Assembly: GCA_946481265.1 (NCBI GenBank)
Contig: CAMLNE010000042.1
Span: 1-17,881, forward strand
Length of the DNA: 17,881 nt
Reading direction: 5' to 3'
DNA from: an uncultured Panacagrimonas sp.
Lineage (GTDB): Bacteria; Pseudomonadota; Gammaproteobacteria; Nevskiales; Nevskiaceae
Part shown: positions 8,350 to 15,414 of the stretch, piece by piece
How positions within the stretch are numbered: the stretch's first letter is position 1
Layout: each line of letters starts with the position of its first letter
Notes under the pieces: generated by a model
Databases searched by the model: none
Told to the model about the DNA's origin: nothing
What the model saw: only the letters and a program-made list of their open reading frames with translations
Program-made: the position numbers and the translations under genes

Positions 8350-8378
8350 CATCTTCTCCTCTCGAATAGGAGGATGGC
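8345..8378 (-). promoter_or_regulatory. Hairpin masking the ribosome binding site and start codon of the DUF1302-like gene
   Basis: On the mRNA, gccatc plus ctcct (8378-8368) can pair with aggag (8360-8356) and gatggc (8350-8345). This makes 11 base pairs, closed by a seven-base loop (attcgag) and interrupted only by a five-base bulge (aagat). The Shine-Dalgarno AGGAG and the second ATG are both inside the stem. This could be an RNA thermometer or a site opened by a protein or small RNA. The pairing is seen in the sequence; regulation is inferred. Confidence 0.6.
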
Positions 8379-8759
8379 GCTCGCCCGGCATTCGGTCGAC
8401 CGCGCTCGTGCACCGTCCTCATGGACTGCTGTGTGTGTGGCTTGAATCCCCCATGCATTCCGGCTCGCAGGGCGGCCGGATTTCGTTGATTGCGGATCGA
8501 GGCGCCCCCAGAGGCCCCTTCGTCCGACCACACTGTAGGACAACTTTTCGGGAAACGGCACTGGCCATCCGCCCGACGGTCGGACAGGGCCGGTCAGGGG
8601 TCGATGCGGCTGTCGGCCGCCCCGGCACCCGGGCAGATGAAAAACGAAGTTGGAGCCGGCTTTGCGGCACGCGGCCGCCTACGGTGCCGGGACGGCTGCC
8701 CGGCGCCGTTCATCGGGATGGCAGGAAATCCGGGCGGCGGATTTCCTGCCGGTCAGGCC
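8379..8759. other. Gap upstream of the DUF1302-like gene; holds hairpins but no gene
   Basis: No credible coding region is seen. A 12-base perfect stem (ggcaggaaatcc at 8720-8731, ggatttcctgcc at 8739-8750, seven-base loop) stands ten bases past the stop of the acyl-CoA synthetase. It lacks a T-run on either strand, so it is a weak terminator candidate or an mRNA 3' stabiliser. An eight-base inverted repeat, gtccgacc (8522-8529) and ggtcggac (8578-8585), might be an operator. I found no convincing promoter for the porin gene here. Confidence 0.6.
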
Positions 8760-10316
8760 TCAGATGGCCCGCTTCTGCCCCTTCCAGAAGGACTCGCGGA
8801 TGTCCTTCTTGCGCACCTTGCCGACGGCGCTGCGCGGCAGCGCATCCCAGAATTCGGCGCTCTTCGGGCACTTCACGCTGCCAAGGCGCTCCTTGCACAG
8901 CTTGAGGATCTCGGCCTCGCTGGCCTTGGCCCCCGGCTTGAGTTCGACCACGGCCTTGACCGCCTCGCCCCACTTGTCGTCCGGCACGCCGATCACCGCG
9001 CAGTCCTGCACCGCCGGATGCGACCAGATCACCTGTTCGATCTCGCTCGGATACACATTGAAGCCGCCCGAGATGATCATGTCCTTCTTGCGATCGACGA
9101 TGTAGAGAAAGCCGTCGTCGTCGAGATAGCCGATGTCGCCGGTGTGGTGCCAGCCGAAGGCCGAGGCCTCCTTGGTGGCTTCCGGGTTGTTGTGGTAACC
9201 GAGCATGACGAGGTTTCCGCGAACCACGATCTCGCCGTGTTCACCGGGCCCCAGCAGCTTGCCGTCGTCGTCCATGATTCCCACCGATGTCATCAGGGTG
9301 GGACGGCCGCAACTCGCCAGCCGGTGCTCGAGCTCCGGATTGCCGATCACCTCGTGATCGCGCGGGGTCAGGCAGGTGCACAGCATCGGCGCCTCGGCCT
9401 GGCCGAAGGTCTGCGCCATCACCGGGCCAAAGATCTCCAGGCATTGCTTGAGCTTGTCCACCGACATCGGCGCCGCCGCATAGATGAAGGCTTCGAGCGA
9501 GGAGTAGTCGTGCTTGCGGATGTCGGGGTGGGCAAGCAGCACGTAGATCGCGGTGGGCGGCAGGAACAGGTGCGTCACGCCCTCCTTCTCGATCGCATGC
9601 ATCACGTGCTCGGCGTCGAAGTGCGGCAGGATCACGTGCGTGGCGCCCGCCGCCATCAGGATCATCGCCACGCCACCGGCCGCGTGGGTCATCGGCGCGA
9701 TCACCAGGTGAACCGGCGGCTTGTCGATCGGCAGCGACGAATAGAAGTTGGAGATCATCGTCTCCCAGGTCAGGTGCGACCAGAGCGTGCCCTTGGGCCG
9801 GCCCGTGGTACCACCCGAACTGAAGATCGACGCGACCGAATCGCGCGTGGCCGGCACATCCGGATCGGTCTGCGCCGCATTGGCGACCCAGTCCTCCAGG
9901 CACAGCGTGTCGGACCCCGGGCTGCGCGCGTCGATGCAGACGTACTGCCGGATCTTCGGGCACTCCTTGCGGAACAGCGCGACGTTGTCTTCGAACTCGG
10001 AGTGGTAGAACAGGACCTCGACGTCGCAGTTGTCGAGGATGTACGCGTTCTCGGTGGCCACGTTGCGCGCGTTCACCGGCACCCAGGCGCCGCCGGCGCG
10101 CAGGATGCCGAGCAGGCATTCGAAGGCGACGGCGCAGTTGGGGCTATAGACCGCCGCCTTGTGCTCCGGCTTGAGACCATCCGCGATCAGGGCGTTGCCG
10201 ATGCGGTAACTGCGCTGCTGCACCTCGCGGTAGCTGCGCGTCAGGCTCGCGTCCTTCAGGCAGGCGCGGTCGGGATTGAGGCGGACGCCTCGGTCGAAAA
10301 AATCGATGATTCGCAT
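8760..10316 (-). CDS. ANL-family acyl-CoA synthetase (FadD-like AMP-dependent ligase)
   Basis: A 518-residue ligase that would activate a carboxylic acid to its acyl-CoA through an acyl-adenylate in the cytosol. The P-loop SSGGTTGRPKG is at 166-176. The A5 motif reads FGQAEAP (304-310), where most relatives have YGxTE. HTGDIGYLDDDG is at 391-402 and the hinge region DRKKDMIISGG at 408-418. The catalytic Lys500 lies in PRSAVGKVRKKD, so the enzyme looks active. The length is normal. The ATG at 10316 fits the family's N-terminus, with GGAG about 11 bases before it; the longer frame upstream adds a non-conserved basic stretch. It is divergent from the histidine kinase gene over 283 bases in which I see no firm promoter or operator. 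The substrate is probably a fatty or aryl acid, perhaps the carboxylase product. Confidence 0.92.
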   Translation of the reverse strand: MRIIDFFDRGVRLNPDRACLKDASLTRSYREVQQRSYRIGNALIADGLKPEHKAAVYSPNCAVAFECLLGILRAGGAWVPVNARNVATENAYILDNCDVEVLFYHSEFEDNVALFRKECPKIRQYVCIDARSPGSDTLCLEDWVANAAQTDPDVPATRDSVASIFSSGGTTGRPKGTLWSHLTWETMISNFYSSLPIDKPPVHLVIAPMTHAAGGVAMILMAAGATHVILPHFDAEHVMHAIEKEGVTHLFLPPTAIYVLLAHPDIRKHDYSSLEAFIYAAAPMSVDKLKQCLEIFGPVMAQTFGQAEAPMLCTCLTPRDHEVIGNPELEHRLASCGRPTLMTSVGIMDDDGKLLGPGEHGEIVVRGNLVMLGYHNNPEATKEASAFGWHHTGDIGYLDDDGFLYIVDRKKDMIISGGFNVYPSEIEQVIWSHPAVQDCAVIGVPDDKWGEAVKAVVELKPGAKASEAEILKLCKERLGSVKCPKSAEFWDALPRSAVGKVRKKDIRESFWKGQKRAI

Positions 10317-10599
10317 TGACCCTGCTCTCCGGGGGGTATGTCGGGCACGAGCCCGAGCGTGCAGCGCCCGCGTCTGCGGCGCCCCACCTGATTGGACGGT
10401 AAGGCGCATGATCCGCACGCGGCTGCGACAGGGACACTTGGGGCGCACCCTAGCCTGCATCTTCGCTTGCCCTGCACTTCCCCACGCCGCTGTTCGCGAG
10501 CGGTGACGGCGGGGCTTGCAGGCGGGCGCCACCGCCGCCGGCGTTATCATCCCGGTCCGTTCCCCGGCCTGCCGCACCTGACGGACAATCGCCTTGCAG

Positions 10600-12249
10600 A
10601 TGGGCCTCTCCAATGCGCCGCTCGATACGCTGTCCCGATCCGCCGAAACCGACCGGCTGATCTACGAGCAGGTGTTCGACAACGCGCTGGTCGGCATCTG
10701 CTGCATGCAGCAGCGGCGTTTCCTGCGCGTCAACGCGCGCATGGAAGAAATACTGGGTTACGGGCCGGGCGAACTGCTCGGCCGCTCGGTGCGCCTGGTC
10801 TACGCACGGCAGGAGGATTTCGATGAGGTCGGCCGGGTGATCGAGGCCTTTCCCACCAGCAACCGCTACGTTCACGAGCGGCCGCTGCTGGCCAAGGACG
10901 GCTCGCTGCTGTGGTGCCTGATCTCCGGCCGCATGATCGATCCGCGGGATCCGGACACGACCTCGGTGTGGGTGGTGCAGGACATCTCGGCCAAGAAGAA
11001 GGCGGAGGACCAGCTCGCCCGCGCCAACCAGCGCCTCGAGCAGATCGTGCAAAGCCGCACGCTGAACCTGCAGAAGACCAACGCCACGCTCAAGCTGGAG
11101 GTCGAGCGACGCCGCGAATCCGAGCGGGCGATGATCGAAAGCCGGGAGAAGTACCGGGTGCTGATCCGCAATGTTCCGCTCGGCATCGCGATCACCGATG
11201 GCGGCGGCGAAGTGGTCGAGATCAATCCGGCGATGCAGGCCCTGTTCGGCGTCGCCGATCTGGACCGATTCAACACGATGGCGGCCGAAACGGACTGCAA
11301 CGTGCAGGGCGAGGCCGGATCGGTGAGCCTGCGGGAGCTGATCCACGCCTGCTCACCGAGCGTGACGCGGCGCGTCGAGCACCTGACCGTGCGCTGGACG
11401 ATGCCGGATGGCGGGTCGCGCTGGTTCGACGTCGCCGGCGTCCGCGTGCCGGTGCGCGACCTCGGCTGCGCGCTGGTGTTTCTCGATCGCACCGAGCAGC
11501 GCCGTGCGCGGGCGCGCCAGCACGCCCAGCAGCAGCAGCTGGCGCATGCCACGCGCCTGTCCATGATGGGCCAGTTCGCCTCTGCCCTCGCGCACGAGCT
11601 TGGCCAACCGCTCAATGCCTGCATCAGCTATGCCGCCGGCATCGAGCATCGGCTGGGACCGGAGCTGCGCAAGCGCCCCGATGCGCAGGAGGCGTTGTCG
11701 CGAATCCAGCTGCACCTGCACCAGGCCGGCGACGTGGTGAAGAACGTGCGTGCCTTCGTGGCCAAGCACAAGCCGGAGGACGAGGAGATCGACCTCGCCG
11801 CGCTGGTGCACGGCACGCTCGACCTGTTGCAGATCCAGCTTCGCGAGGCGGCCGTCGCGGTGCGGCTACGCATCGCCGATGACCTGCCGCACCTGCGCGG
11901 AACACGGGTCGAGCTGCAGCAGGTGCTGGTCAACCTGCTGGTCAATGCGATCGATGCGATGCGCGAGGCGAACACCCGGCATCCGCGAATCGAGGTCACG
12001 GTGTCCCGCATGGGACGCACGCGCGTGCGGCTGGCGGTCGCCGACAACGGGCCCGGCATCCCCGAGGACCTGCACGAGTCGATCTTCCAGCCCTACACCA
12101 CGACCAAGACAGGCGGCCTGGGCATGGGCCTGATGATGTGCCGCACCATCGTCGAGTCGCACGGCGGCGAACTGCTGGTCGATACGAAGCGGAAGAAGCG
12201 CGGCGCCGCCCTGCGCTGCATCCTGCCGCTCCGCCCGGGCCAGCCCTAG
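10600..12249 (+). CDS. Cytosolic PAS-PAS sensor histidine kinase (FixL/TodS-like class)
   Basis: A 549-residue kinase with no membrane segment or signal peptide. PAS domain 1 spans about 20-130, with NARMEEILGYGPGELLG typical of the fold. A charged coiled coil covers about 132-185. PAS 2 covers 184-298. The HisKA domain contains H332 in the HELGQPLNA box, the subtype found in FixL- and DctB-like kinases. The ATPase domain has an N-box with N445/N449, the G1 box DNGPGIP (482-488), and TTTKTGGLGMGL (500-511). The PAS domains presumably bind a small ligand or cofactor; no haem-binding His can be assigned from the sequence alone. The start is uncertain: the ATG at 10600 and a TTG at 10594 both lack a good ribosome binding site. 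The stop TAG abuts the regulator's ATG, so the two are translated together. Confidence 0.92.
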   Translation: MGLSNAPLDTLSRSAETDRLIYEQVFDNALVGICCMQQRRFLRVNARMEEILGYGPGELLGRSVRLVYARQEDFDEVGRVIEAFPTSNRYVHERPLLAKDGSLLWCLISGRMIDPRDPDTTSVWVVQDISAKKKAEDQLARANQRLEQIVQSRTLNLQKTNATLKLEVERRRESERAMIESREKYRVLIRNVPLGIAITDGGGEVVEINPAMQALFGVADLDRFNTMAAETDCNVQGEAGSVSLRELIHACSPSVTRRVEHLTVRWTMPDGGSRWFDVAGVRVPVRDLGCALVFLDRTEQRRARARQHAQQQQLAHATRLSMMGQFASALAHELGQPLNACISYAAGIEHRLGPELRKRPDAQEALSRIQLHLHQAGDVVKNVRAFVAKHKPEDEEIDLAALVHGTLDLLQIQLREAAVAVRLRIADDLPHLRGTRVELQQVLVNLLVNAIDAMREANTRHPRIEVTVSRMGRTRVRLAVADNGPGIPEDLHESIFQPYTTTKTGGLGMGLMMCRTIVESHGGELLVDTKRKKRGAALRCILPLRPGQP

Positions 12250-12870
12250 ATGTCCGACACCGTCCACATCTTCCTGGTCGACGACGAGCCCGACGTCACG
12301 CGCGGGCTGTCCTGGCTGCTCGAATCGGTCGGGCTGCAGGCACAGGCCTACCACCAGGCCGACGCCTTCCTGGCAAGCCTGGAGCAGCTCGACGGCCCCG
12401 CCTGCGCCGTGCTCGATCTGCGCATGCCCGGCCTGTCGGGCATCGAAGTGATGGAGCGCCTGGTCGCGCGACGGCCGGACGTTCCGATCATCTTCCTGTC
12501 CGCGCACGGCGACGTTCCCAGCGCGGTACGCGCGATGAAGCTGGGCGCCTTCGATTTCCTGCAGAAACCTTTCAACCCGCAGCAGTTCCTGGAGTGCATC
12601 AACCGCGCGCGGCAGCTGGCGGTGGAGCGTCACGGCGAATGGCTCAAGCGGCGCGACTACGACCAGAGCCTGGCGCGCCTGTCGGCGCGCGAGCGCGAAG
12701 TGGTGGAACTGATGCTCGACGGCGGCAGCAGCAAGGAGATCGGGCGCAAGCTCGACATCAGCCCCAAGACCGTCGATGTGCATCGCGCCAACATTCTGCG
12801 CAAGCTCGAGGTGGCCAATGCACGCGAATTGACCAGCCGGTTCCGGGCGGCGGTGAAGAAGGACGCCTGA
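12250..12870 (+). CDS. FixJ/StyR/TodT-like response regulator with LuxR-type HTH
   Basis: A 206-residue two-domain regulator, the partner of the kinase directly upstream. The receiver domain has acidic D11-D12, phosphoacceptor D56 in VLDLRMPG, S84 and K106 (LQKPF), all the residues needed for phosphorylation. A linker at about 122-142 leads to a LuxR/FixJ HTH (143-200) with LSAREREVVELM and the recognition part SPKTVDVHRANILRKL. The ATG follows the kinase stop with no gap and no separate ribosome binding site, implying translational coupling. Relatives with soluble PAS kinases control styrene, toluene or nitrogen-fixation genes. Here the targets are probably local catabolic genes such as the divergent acyl-CoA synthetase, which is inference. 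Confidence 0.93.
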   Translation: MSDTVHIFLVDDEPDVTRGLSWLLESVGLQAQAYHQADAFLASLEQLDGPACAVLDLRMPGLSGIEVMERLVARRPDVPIIFLSAHGDVPSAVRAMKLGAFDFLQKPFNPQQFLECINRARQLAVERHGEWLKRRDYDQSLARLSAREREVVELMLDGGSSKEIGRKLDISPKTVDVHRANILRKLEVANARELTSRFRAAVKKDA

Positions 12871-12874
12871 GGGC

Positions 12875-12892
12875 CCTCCCCGTTCGGGGAGG
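12875..12892 (+). terminator. Possible terminator hairpin after the response regulator
   Basis: The seven-base stem cctcccc/ggggagg with loop gttc begins four bases after the stop codon. There is no T-run after it, so termination may be partial and some readthrough into the esterase gene is possible. Confidence 0.45.
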
Positions 12893-12984
12893 CGCAAACC
12901 GGCTCACCCGAAGGGCATGATCGGGGCATCCGCCATGTCGCGGATCGCGCACCACCCTAACGATTCGAAACAGGAGAACGAACG

Positions 12985-14151
12985 ATGAGCCTCAACACGA
13001 CGCTGGACCGGCTGCTGACCGATGCCTGTGCCGGCAACCGCATCCCGGGCGTCGTCGCCACGGTGGCCGACGACCAGGGCGTGATCTACGAGGGCGCCGC
13101 CGGCCTGCGTTCCTGCGACAAGCCGGAGAAGATGAACGTCGACACCGTGGCCTGGTACGCCTCGATGACCAAGGCGATCACCGCGGCCGCCGCCATGCAA
13201 CTGGTGGAACGCGGCAAGCTGTCGCTGGAGGAACCGGCCGGCAAGGTCATTCCCGCGCTCGGCAAGGTGCAGGTGCTGGAAGGTTTCGATGCGGACGGCA
13301 AGCCCAGGCTGCGTCCGGCACGGGGCACCGTCACGCTGCGCAACCTGCTGACCCACAGCTCGGGCTTCGGCTACGAGATCTGGACCGCCGATGCCGCGCG
13401 CGAGCTCGAAAGCCGCGGCGCCGACAACGTCCTGAGCGGCACGCCGGCGACACTCGATCGGCCGCTGCTGCACGATCCGGATACCTGCTGGGACTACGGT
13501 GTCGGCATCGACTGGGCCGGCCGCATGGTGGAGGAGGCCAGCGGGCGGCAGCTCGGCGACTTCATGCGCGCCAACCTGTTCGAACCGTTGGGCATGAAGA
13601 GTGTCGGCTTCCGGCTCCGCCCGGAGCAGCGCTCCAACCTGGCCGGCCTGCATGCCCGCCTGCCGGACGGCAGCATCGTCCCCAATCCGATGGAAATCGG
13701 CCAGGAATCGCCGGTCGAGATGGGCGGGCATGCGCTCTACGGAACCCTGCCCGACTACCTGCGCTTCACCCGCATGATCCTGGGTGGCGGCATGCTCGAG
13801 GGCAGCCGGGTGCTGGAAGCGCGGACAGTCGCGACCCTGTCGCAGAACCACCTGGGCGAGCTGCTCGTTCCCCCGATGCCGGCGGCGCCCCCGTATTCCA
13901 ATGCAGTGGAATGGTGGCCGGGCATCCCCTGCAAGTGGGGCCTGAGCTTCCTGATCAACACCAAACCCACTCCCCAGGGCCGCTCGGCGGGCAGCCTGTC
14001 CTGGGCCGGCCTGGCCAACAGCTACTATTGGATCGATCCGGTCAAGAAGCTGACCGGGGCGGTTTCCACCCAGATCCTGCCCTTCTACGATGCTCCGGTG
14101 GTGCAACTCTTCGGCGATCTCGAAACCGCCGTCTACCAAGCCCGGAGCTGA
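12985..14151 (+). CDS. Family VIII-like serine esterase (beta-lactamase fold)
   Basis: A 388-residue protein of the class C beta-lactamase/EstB superfamily. The nucleophile motif is S60-M-T-K63 and the second-motif Tyr is Y171 in DYGVGID, closer to EstB-type esterases than to the YxN of beta-lactamases. The third motif appears to be W340-A-G in SLSWAGLANSYYW, where esterases often have WGG. No signal peptide is present, so it is probably cytosolic, which argues against an antibiotic-degrading role. AGGAG eight bases before the ATG supports the start. It would cleave short or bulky esters. The 114 bases before it contain the regulator's hairpin but no clear promoter. Its stop lies 11 bases before an opposing terminator. 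Carboxylesterase is the best reading; a D-aminopeptidase-like role is possible. Confidence 0.88.
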   Translation: MSLNTTLDRLLTDACAGNRIPGVVATVADDQGVIYEGAAGLRSCDKPEKMNVDTVAWYASMTKAITAAAAMQLVERGKLSLEEPAGKVIPALGKVQVLEGFDADGKPRLRPARGTVTLRNLLTHSSGFGYEIWTADAARELESRGADNVLSGTPATLDRPLLHDPDTCWDYGVGIDWAGRMVEEASGRQLGDFMRANLFEPLGMKSVGFRLRPEQRSNLAGLHARLPDGSIVPNPMEIGQESPVEMGGHALYGTLPDYLRFTRMILGGGMLEGSRVLEARTVATLSQNHLGELLVPPMPAAPPYSNAVEWWPGIPCKWGLSFLINTKPTPQGRSAGSLSWAGLANSYYWIDPVKKLTGAVSTQILPFYDAPVVQLFGDLETAVYQARS

Positions 14152-14162
14152 ATCGGACGCAC

Positions 14163-14190
14163 AAAAAAAGACGCCACCTTTCGGTGGCGT
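14163..14190 (-). terminator. Strong intrinsic terminator facing the esterase gene
   Basis: An eight-base stem (acgccacc at 14171-14178, ggtggcgt at 14183-14190) with loop gaaa is followed on the minus strand by C and then seven T. The T-run exists only in the minus direction, so it serves a transcript starting between here and the LysR gene. It may also help stop convergent plus-strand transcription. Confidence 0.85.
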
Positions 14191-14345
14191 TGAGTGCGGT
14201 CCCGCATGAGGCGGGACTGGAGGAGACCGTCCGACTTGCTGATTTCACTCGCTTTCTGCGGTGGTGAAACCTCTGGGTGCGGCATCGAAGACCAGGTTCC
14301 CTGGCGTTGCGGAGGAGCCCTTGCTCCGTCTGCCGCGCTTCGATG
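14163..14345 (-). ncRNA. Candidate structured small RNA, about 183 nt, no family recognised
   Basis: Transcribed on the minus strand from about 14345. The 5' end catcgaag (14345-14338) pairs with cttcgatg (14290-14283) to close a first domain that contains ggagc-aagg-gctcc and ccagg-gaa-cctgg hairpins. Next comes a bulged hairpin, ggtttcac (14271-14264) with gtgaaatc (14248-14241), containing an inner cgc/gcg stem. A seven-base hairpin, gtcccgc/gcgggac (14217-14199), follows. The RNA ends in an intrinsic terminator. A promoter-like pair stands at the right distance upstream. No long minus-strand gene lies here that could use this terminator, because the flanking genes are both plus strand. 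It does not match 6S, 4.5S, tmRNA or RNase P as I know them. A trans-acting regulator is one possibility. Confidence 0.6.
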
Positions 14346-14351
14346 AGATGT

Positions 14352-14380
14352 ACTCTACGCCTCGTGCTGCACTGCATCAA
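14352..14380 (-). promoter_or_regulatory. Predicted sigma70-like promoter of the small RNA
   Basis: TTGATG (14380-14375), a 17-base spacer, and TAGAGT (14357-14352) read on the minus strand, four of six matches in each box. The predicted start, about seven bases on, falls at 14345, exactly where the first RNA stem begins. Confidence 0.5.
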
Positions 14381-14410
14381 TTGAGTTGTTCTAGCGGCCT
14401 TGTTTAGAAA
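14381..14410 (+). promoter_or_regulatory. Predicted promoter of the LysR gene, back to back with the small-RNA promoter
   Basis: TTGAGT (14381-14386), an 18-base spacer, and TAGAAA (14405-14410). The -35 box directly abuts that of the minus-strand promoter, forming catcaattgagt. The predicted start near 14417 leaves a leader of about eight bases, matching the lack of a ribosome binding site before the LysR ATG. Confidence 0.4.
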
Positions 14411-14424
14411 ATCTTAACTACGAA

Positions 14425-15399
14425 ATGCGGCTTCCCCCTCTCAATGCGCTTCGCGCCTTCGAATCCGCTGCCCGGCATCTGAGCCTGCGCAAGGCGGCCG
14501 CCGAGTTGCACGTGACGCCGGCGGCGATCAGCCACCAGGTCAAGTCGCTCGAACTGGCGCTCGGCGTGTCGGTGTTCAAGCGCCTGCCTCAGCATGTCGA
14601 ACTGACCCCGGCCGGCGAAGCCCTGCTGCCCCGCCTGAGCGCCGCCTTTCAGCAGATGAGCGACGCGGTGAATGCGGTCCAGCGGCTGCAGCATTCCGGT
14701 CGGGTCACGGTCGCCGCACCGCCGGCGCTGGCCGCCAAATGGCTGGCGCCCCGCCTGCACCGCTTCGCGGCCCTGTATCCGGACATCGACATCAACATCA
14801 CCGCCGACGGTGCGCTGATCGACAGCGTGCGCGAGGACAGCGGCGATCGCGGCAACCTGCTGGAGAACGCCGACCTGGCGATCCGCTCCGGCCACGGCGA
14901 GTACGAGGGCTATGTCGTCGAGCGACTGTTCCAGATCCATGCGATCCCGATGTGCAGCCCGCGTCTGCTGACCGGCCCGCATCCGCTGCGCGAACCGATG
15001 GATCTGCGCCACCACACGCTGCTTCACCACGCGACCGGCCTGGACCAGACCGACGCGGAACGGCCGAACTGGAGCGTGTGGCTGAAGGCTGCCGGCGTGC
15101 GCGGCGTCAACCACCGGCGGGGACCGATCTTCAACCAGGTGGCGATGGCGATGGAGGCGGCGGCAGACGGATTGGGCGTGGTGCTCGGCATTCCGGTGGT
15201 CGCCGCGGCCGATCTCGAATCCGGCCGCCTGGTGATGCCCTTCGCGCTGAGCCTGCCGATTGCCGCTTCCTACTTCCTGATCCACAGCCGCAAATCGGCA
15301 GGCGACCCCAGCGTGGTGGCCATGCGCGACTGGCTGCAGGCCGAGGCCCGCAGCGAGCGCGGGGCAGAGCCGCCGGTACAGCAGCCGCGCGCCGACTGA
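14425..15399 (+). CDS. LysR-family regulator, GcvA-like
   Basis: A 324-residue transcription factor. The N-terminal winged HTH (1-62) has the GcvA-type opening LPPLNALRAFESAARH and the recognition helix HVTPAAISHQVKSLE. Effector-binding lobes cover about 90-300, beginning at GRVTVAAPPALAAKWLAPRL, with the GcvA-like WSVWL segment near 210. The C-terminus is a short disordered tail. The ATG is fixed by the family's usual N-terminus, but no Shine-Dalgarno is seen before it, so the mRNA may be nearly leaderless. It is divergent from the small-RNA candidate and convergent with the SDR gene 15 bases past its stop. LysR proteins often act on divergent neighbours, so the small RNA is a natural candidate target. 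The effector is unknown. Confidence 0.92.
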   Translation: MRLPPLNALRAFESAARHLSLRKAAAELHVTPAAISHQVKSLELALGVSVFKRLPQHVELTPAGEALLPRLSAAFQQMSDAVNAVQRLQHSGRVTVAAPPALAAKWLAPRLHRFAALYPDIDINITADGALIDSVREDSGDRGNLLENADLAIRSGHGEYEGYVVERLFQIHAIPMCSPRLLTGPHPLREPMDLRHHTLLHHATGLDQTDAERPNWSVWLKAAGVRGVNHRRGPIFNQVAMAMEAAADGLGVVLGIPVVAAADLESGRLVMPFALSLPIAASYFLIHSRKSAGDPSVVAMRDWLQAEARSERGAEPPVQQPRAD

Positions 15400-15414
15400 G
15401 CGCCGGATTCCCGG

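Noticed and set aside
6085..8445. A 786-codon plus-strand open frame across the porin gene
   Set aside because: No recognisable domain and a composition typical of antisense frames; the minus strand encodes a protein with a signal peptide and a C-terminal Phe.
10530..10560. A -10-like TATCAT upstream of the histidine kinase as promoter
   Set aside because: No acceptable -35 box at 16-18 bases; the nearest TTGCAG is 22 bases away.
12985..14151. Antibiotic-resistance beta-lactamase
   Set aside because: It has no signal peptide, lacks the YxN and KTG motifs, and sits in a catabolic context, so an esterase is more likely.
14163..14345. The small RNA as 6S RNA or signal recognition particle RNA
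   Set aside because: The 5' end closes a local domain rather than pairing with the 3' end as in 6S, and the GGAAGGAAGCA-type loop of SRP RNA is missing, although a CCGCAACGC stretch looks superficially similar.
14042..14380. A 112-codon minus-strand frame covering the small-RNA region
   Set aside because: It runs through the terminator hairpin and deep into the esterase coding region, and its Arg-rich translation resembles nothing. A non-coding RNA explains the structure better.
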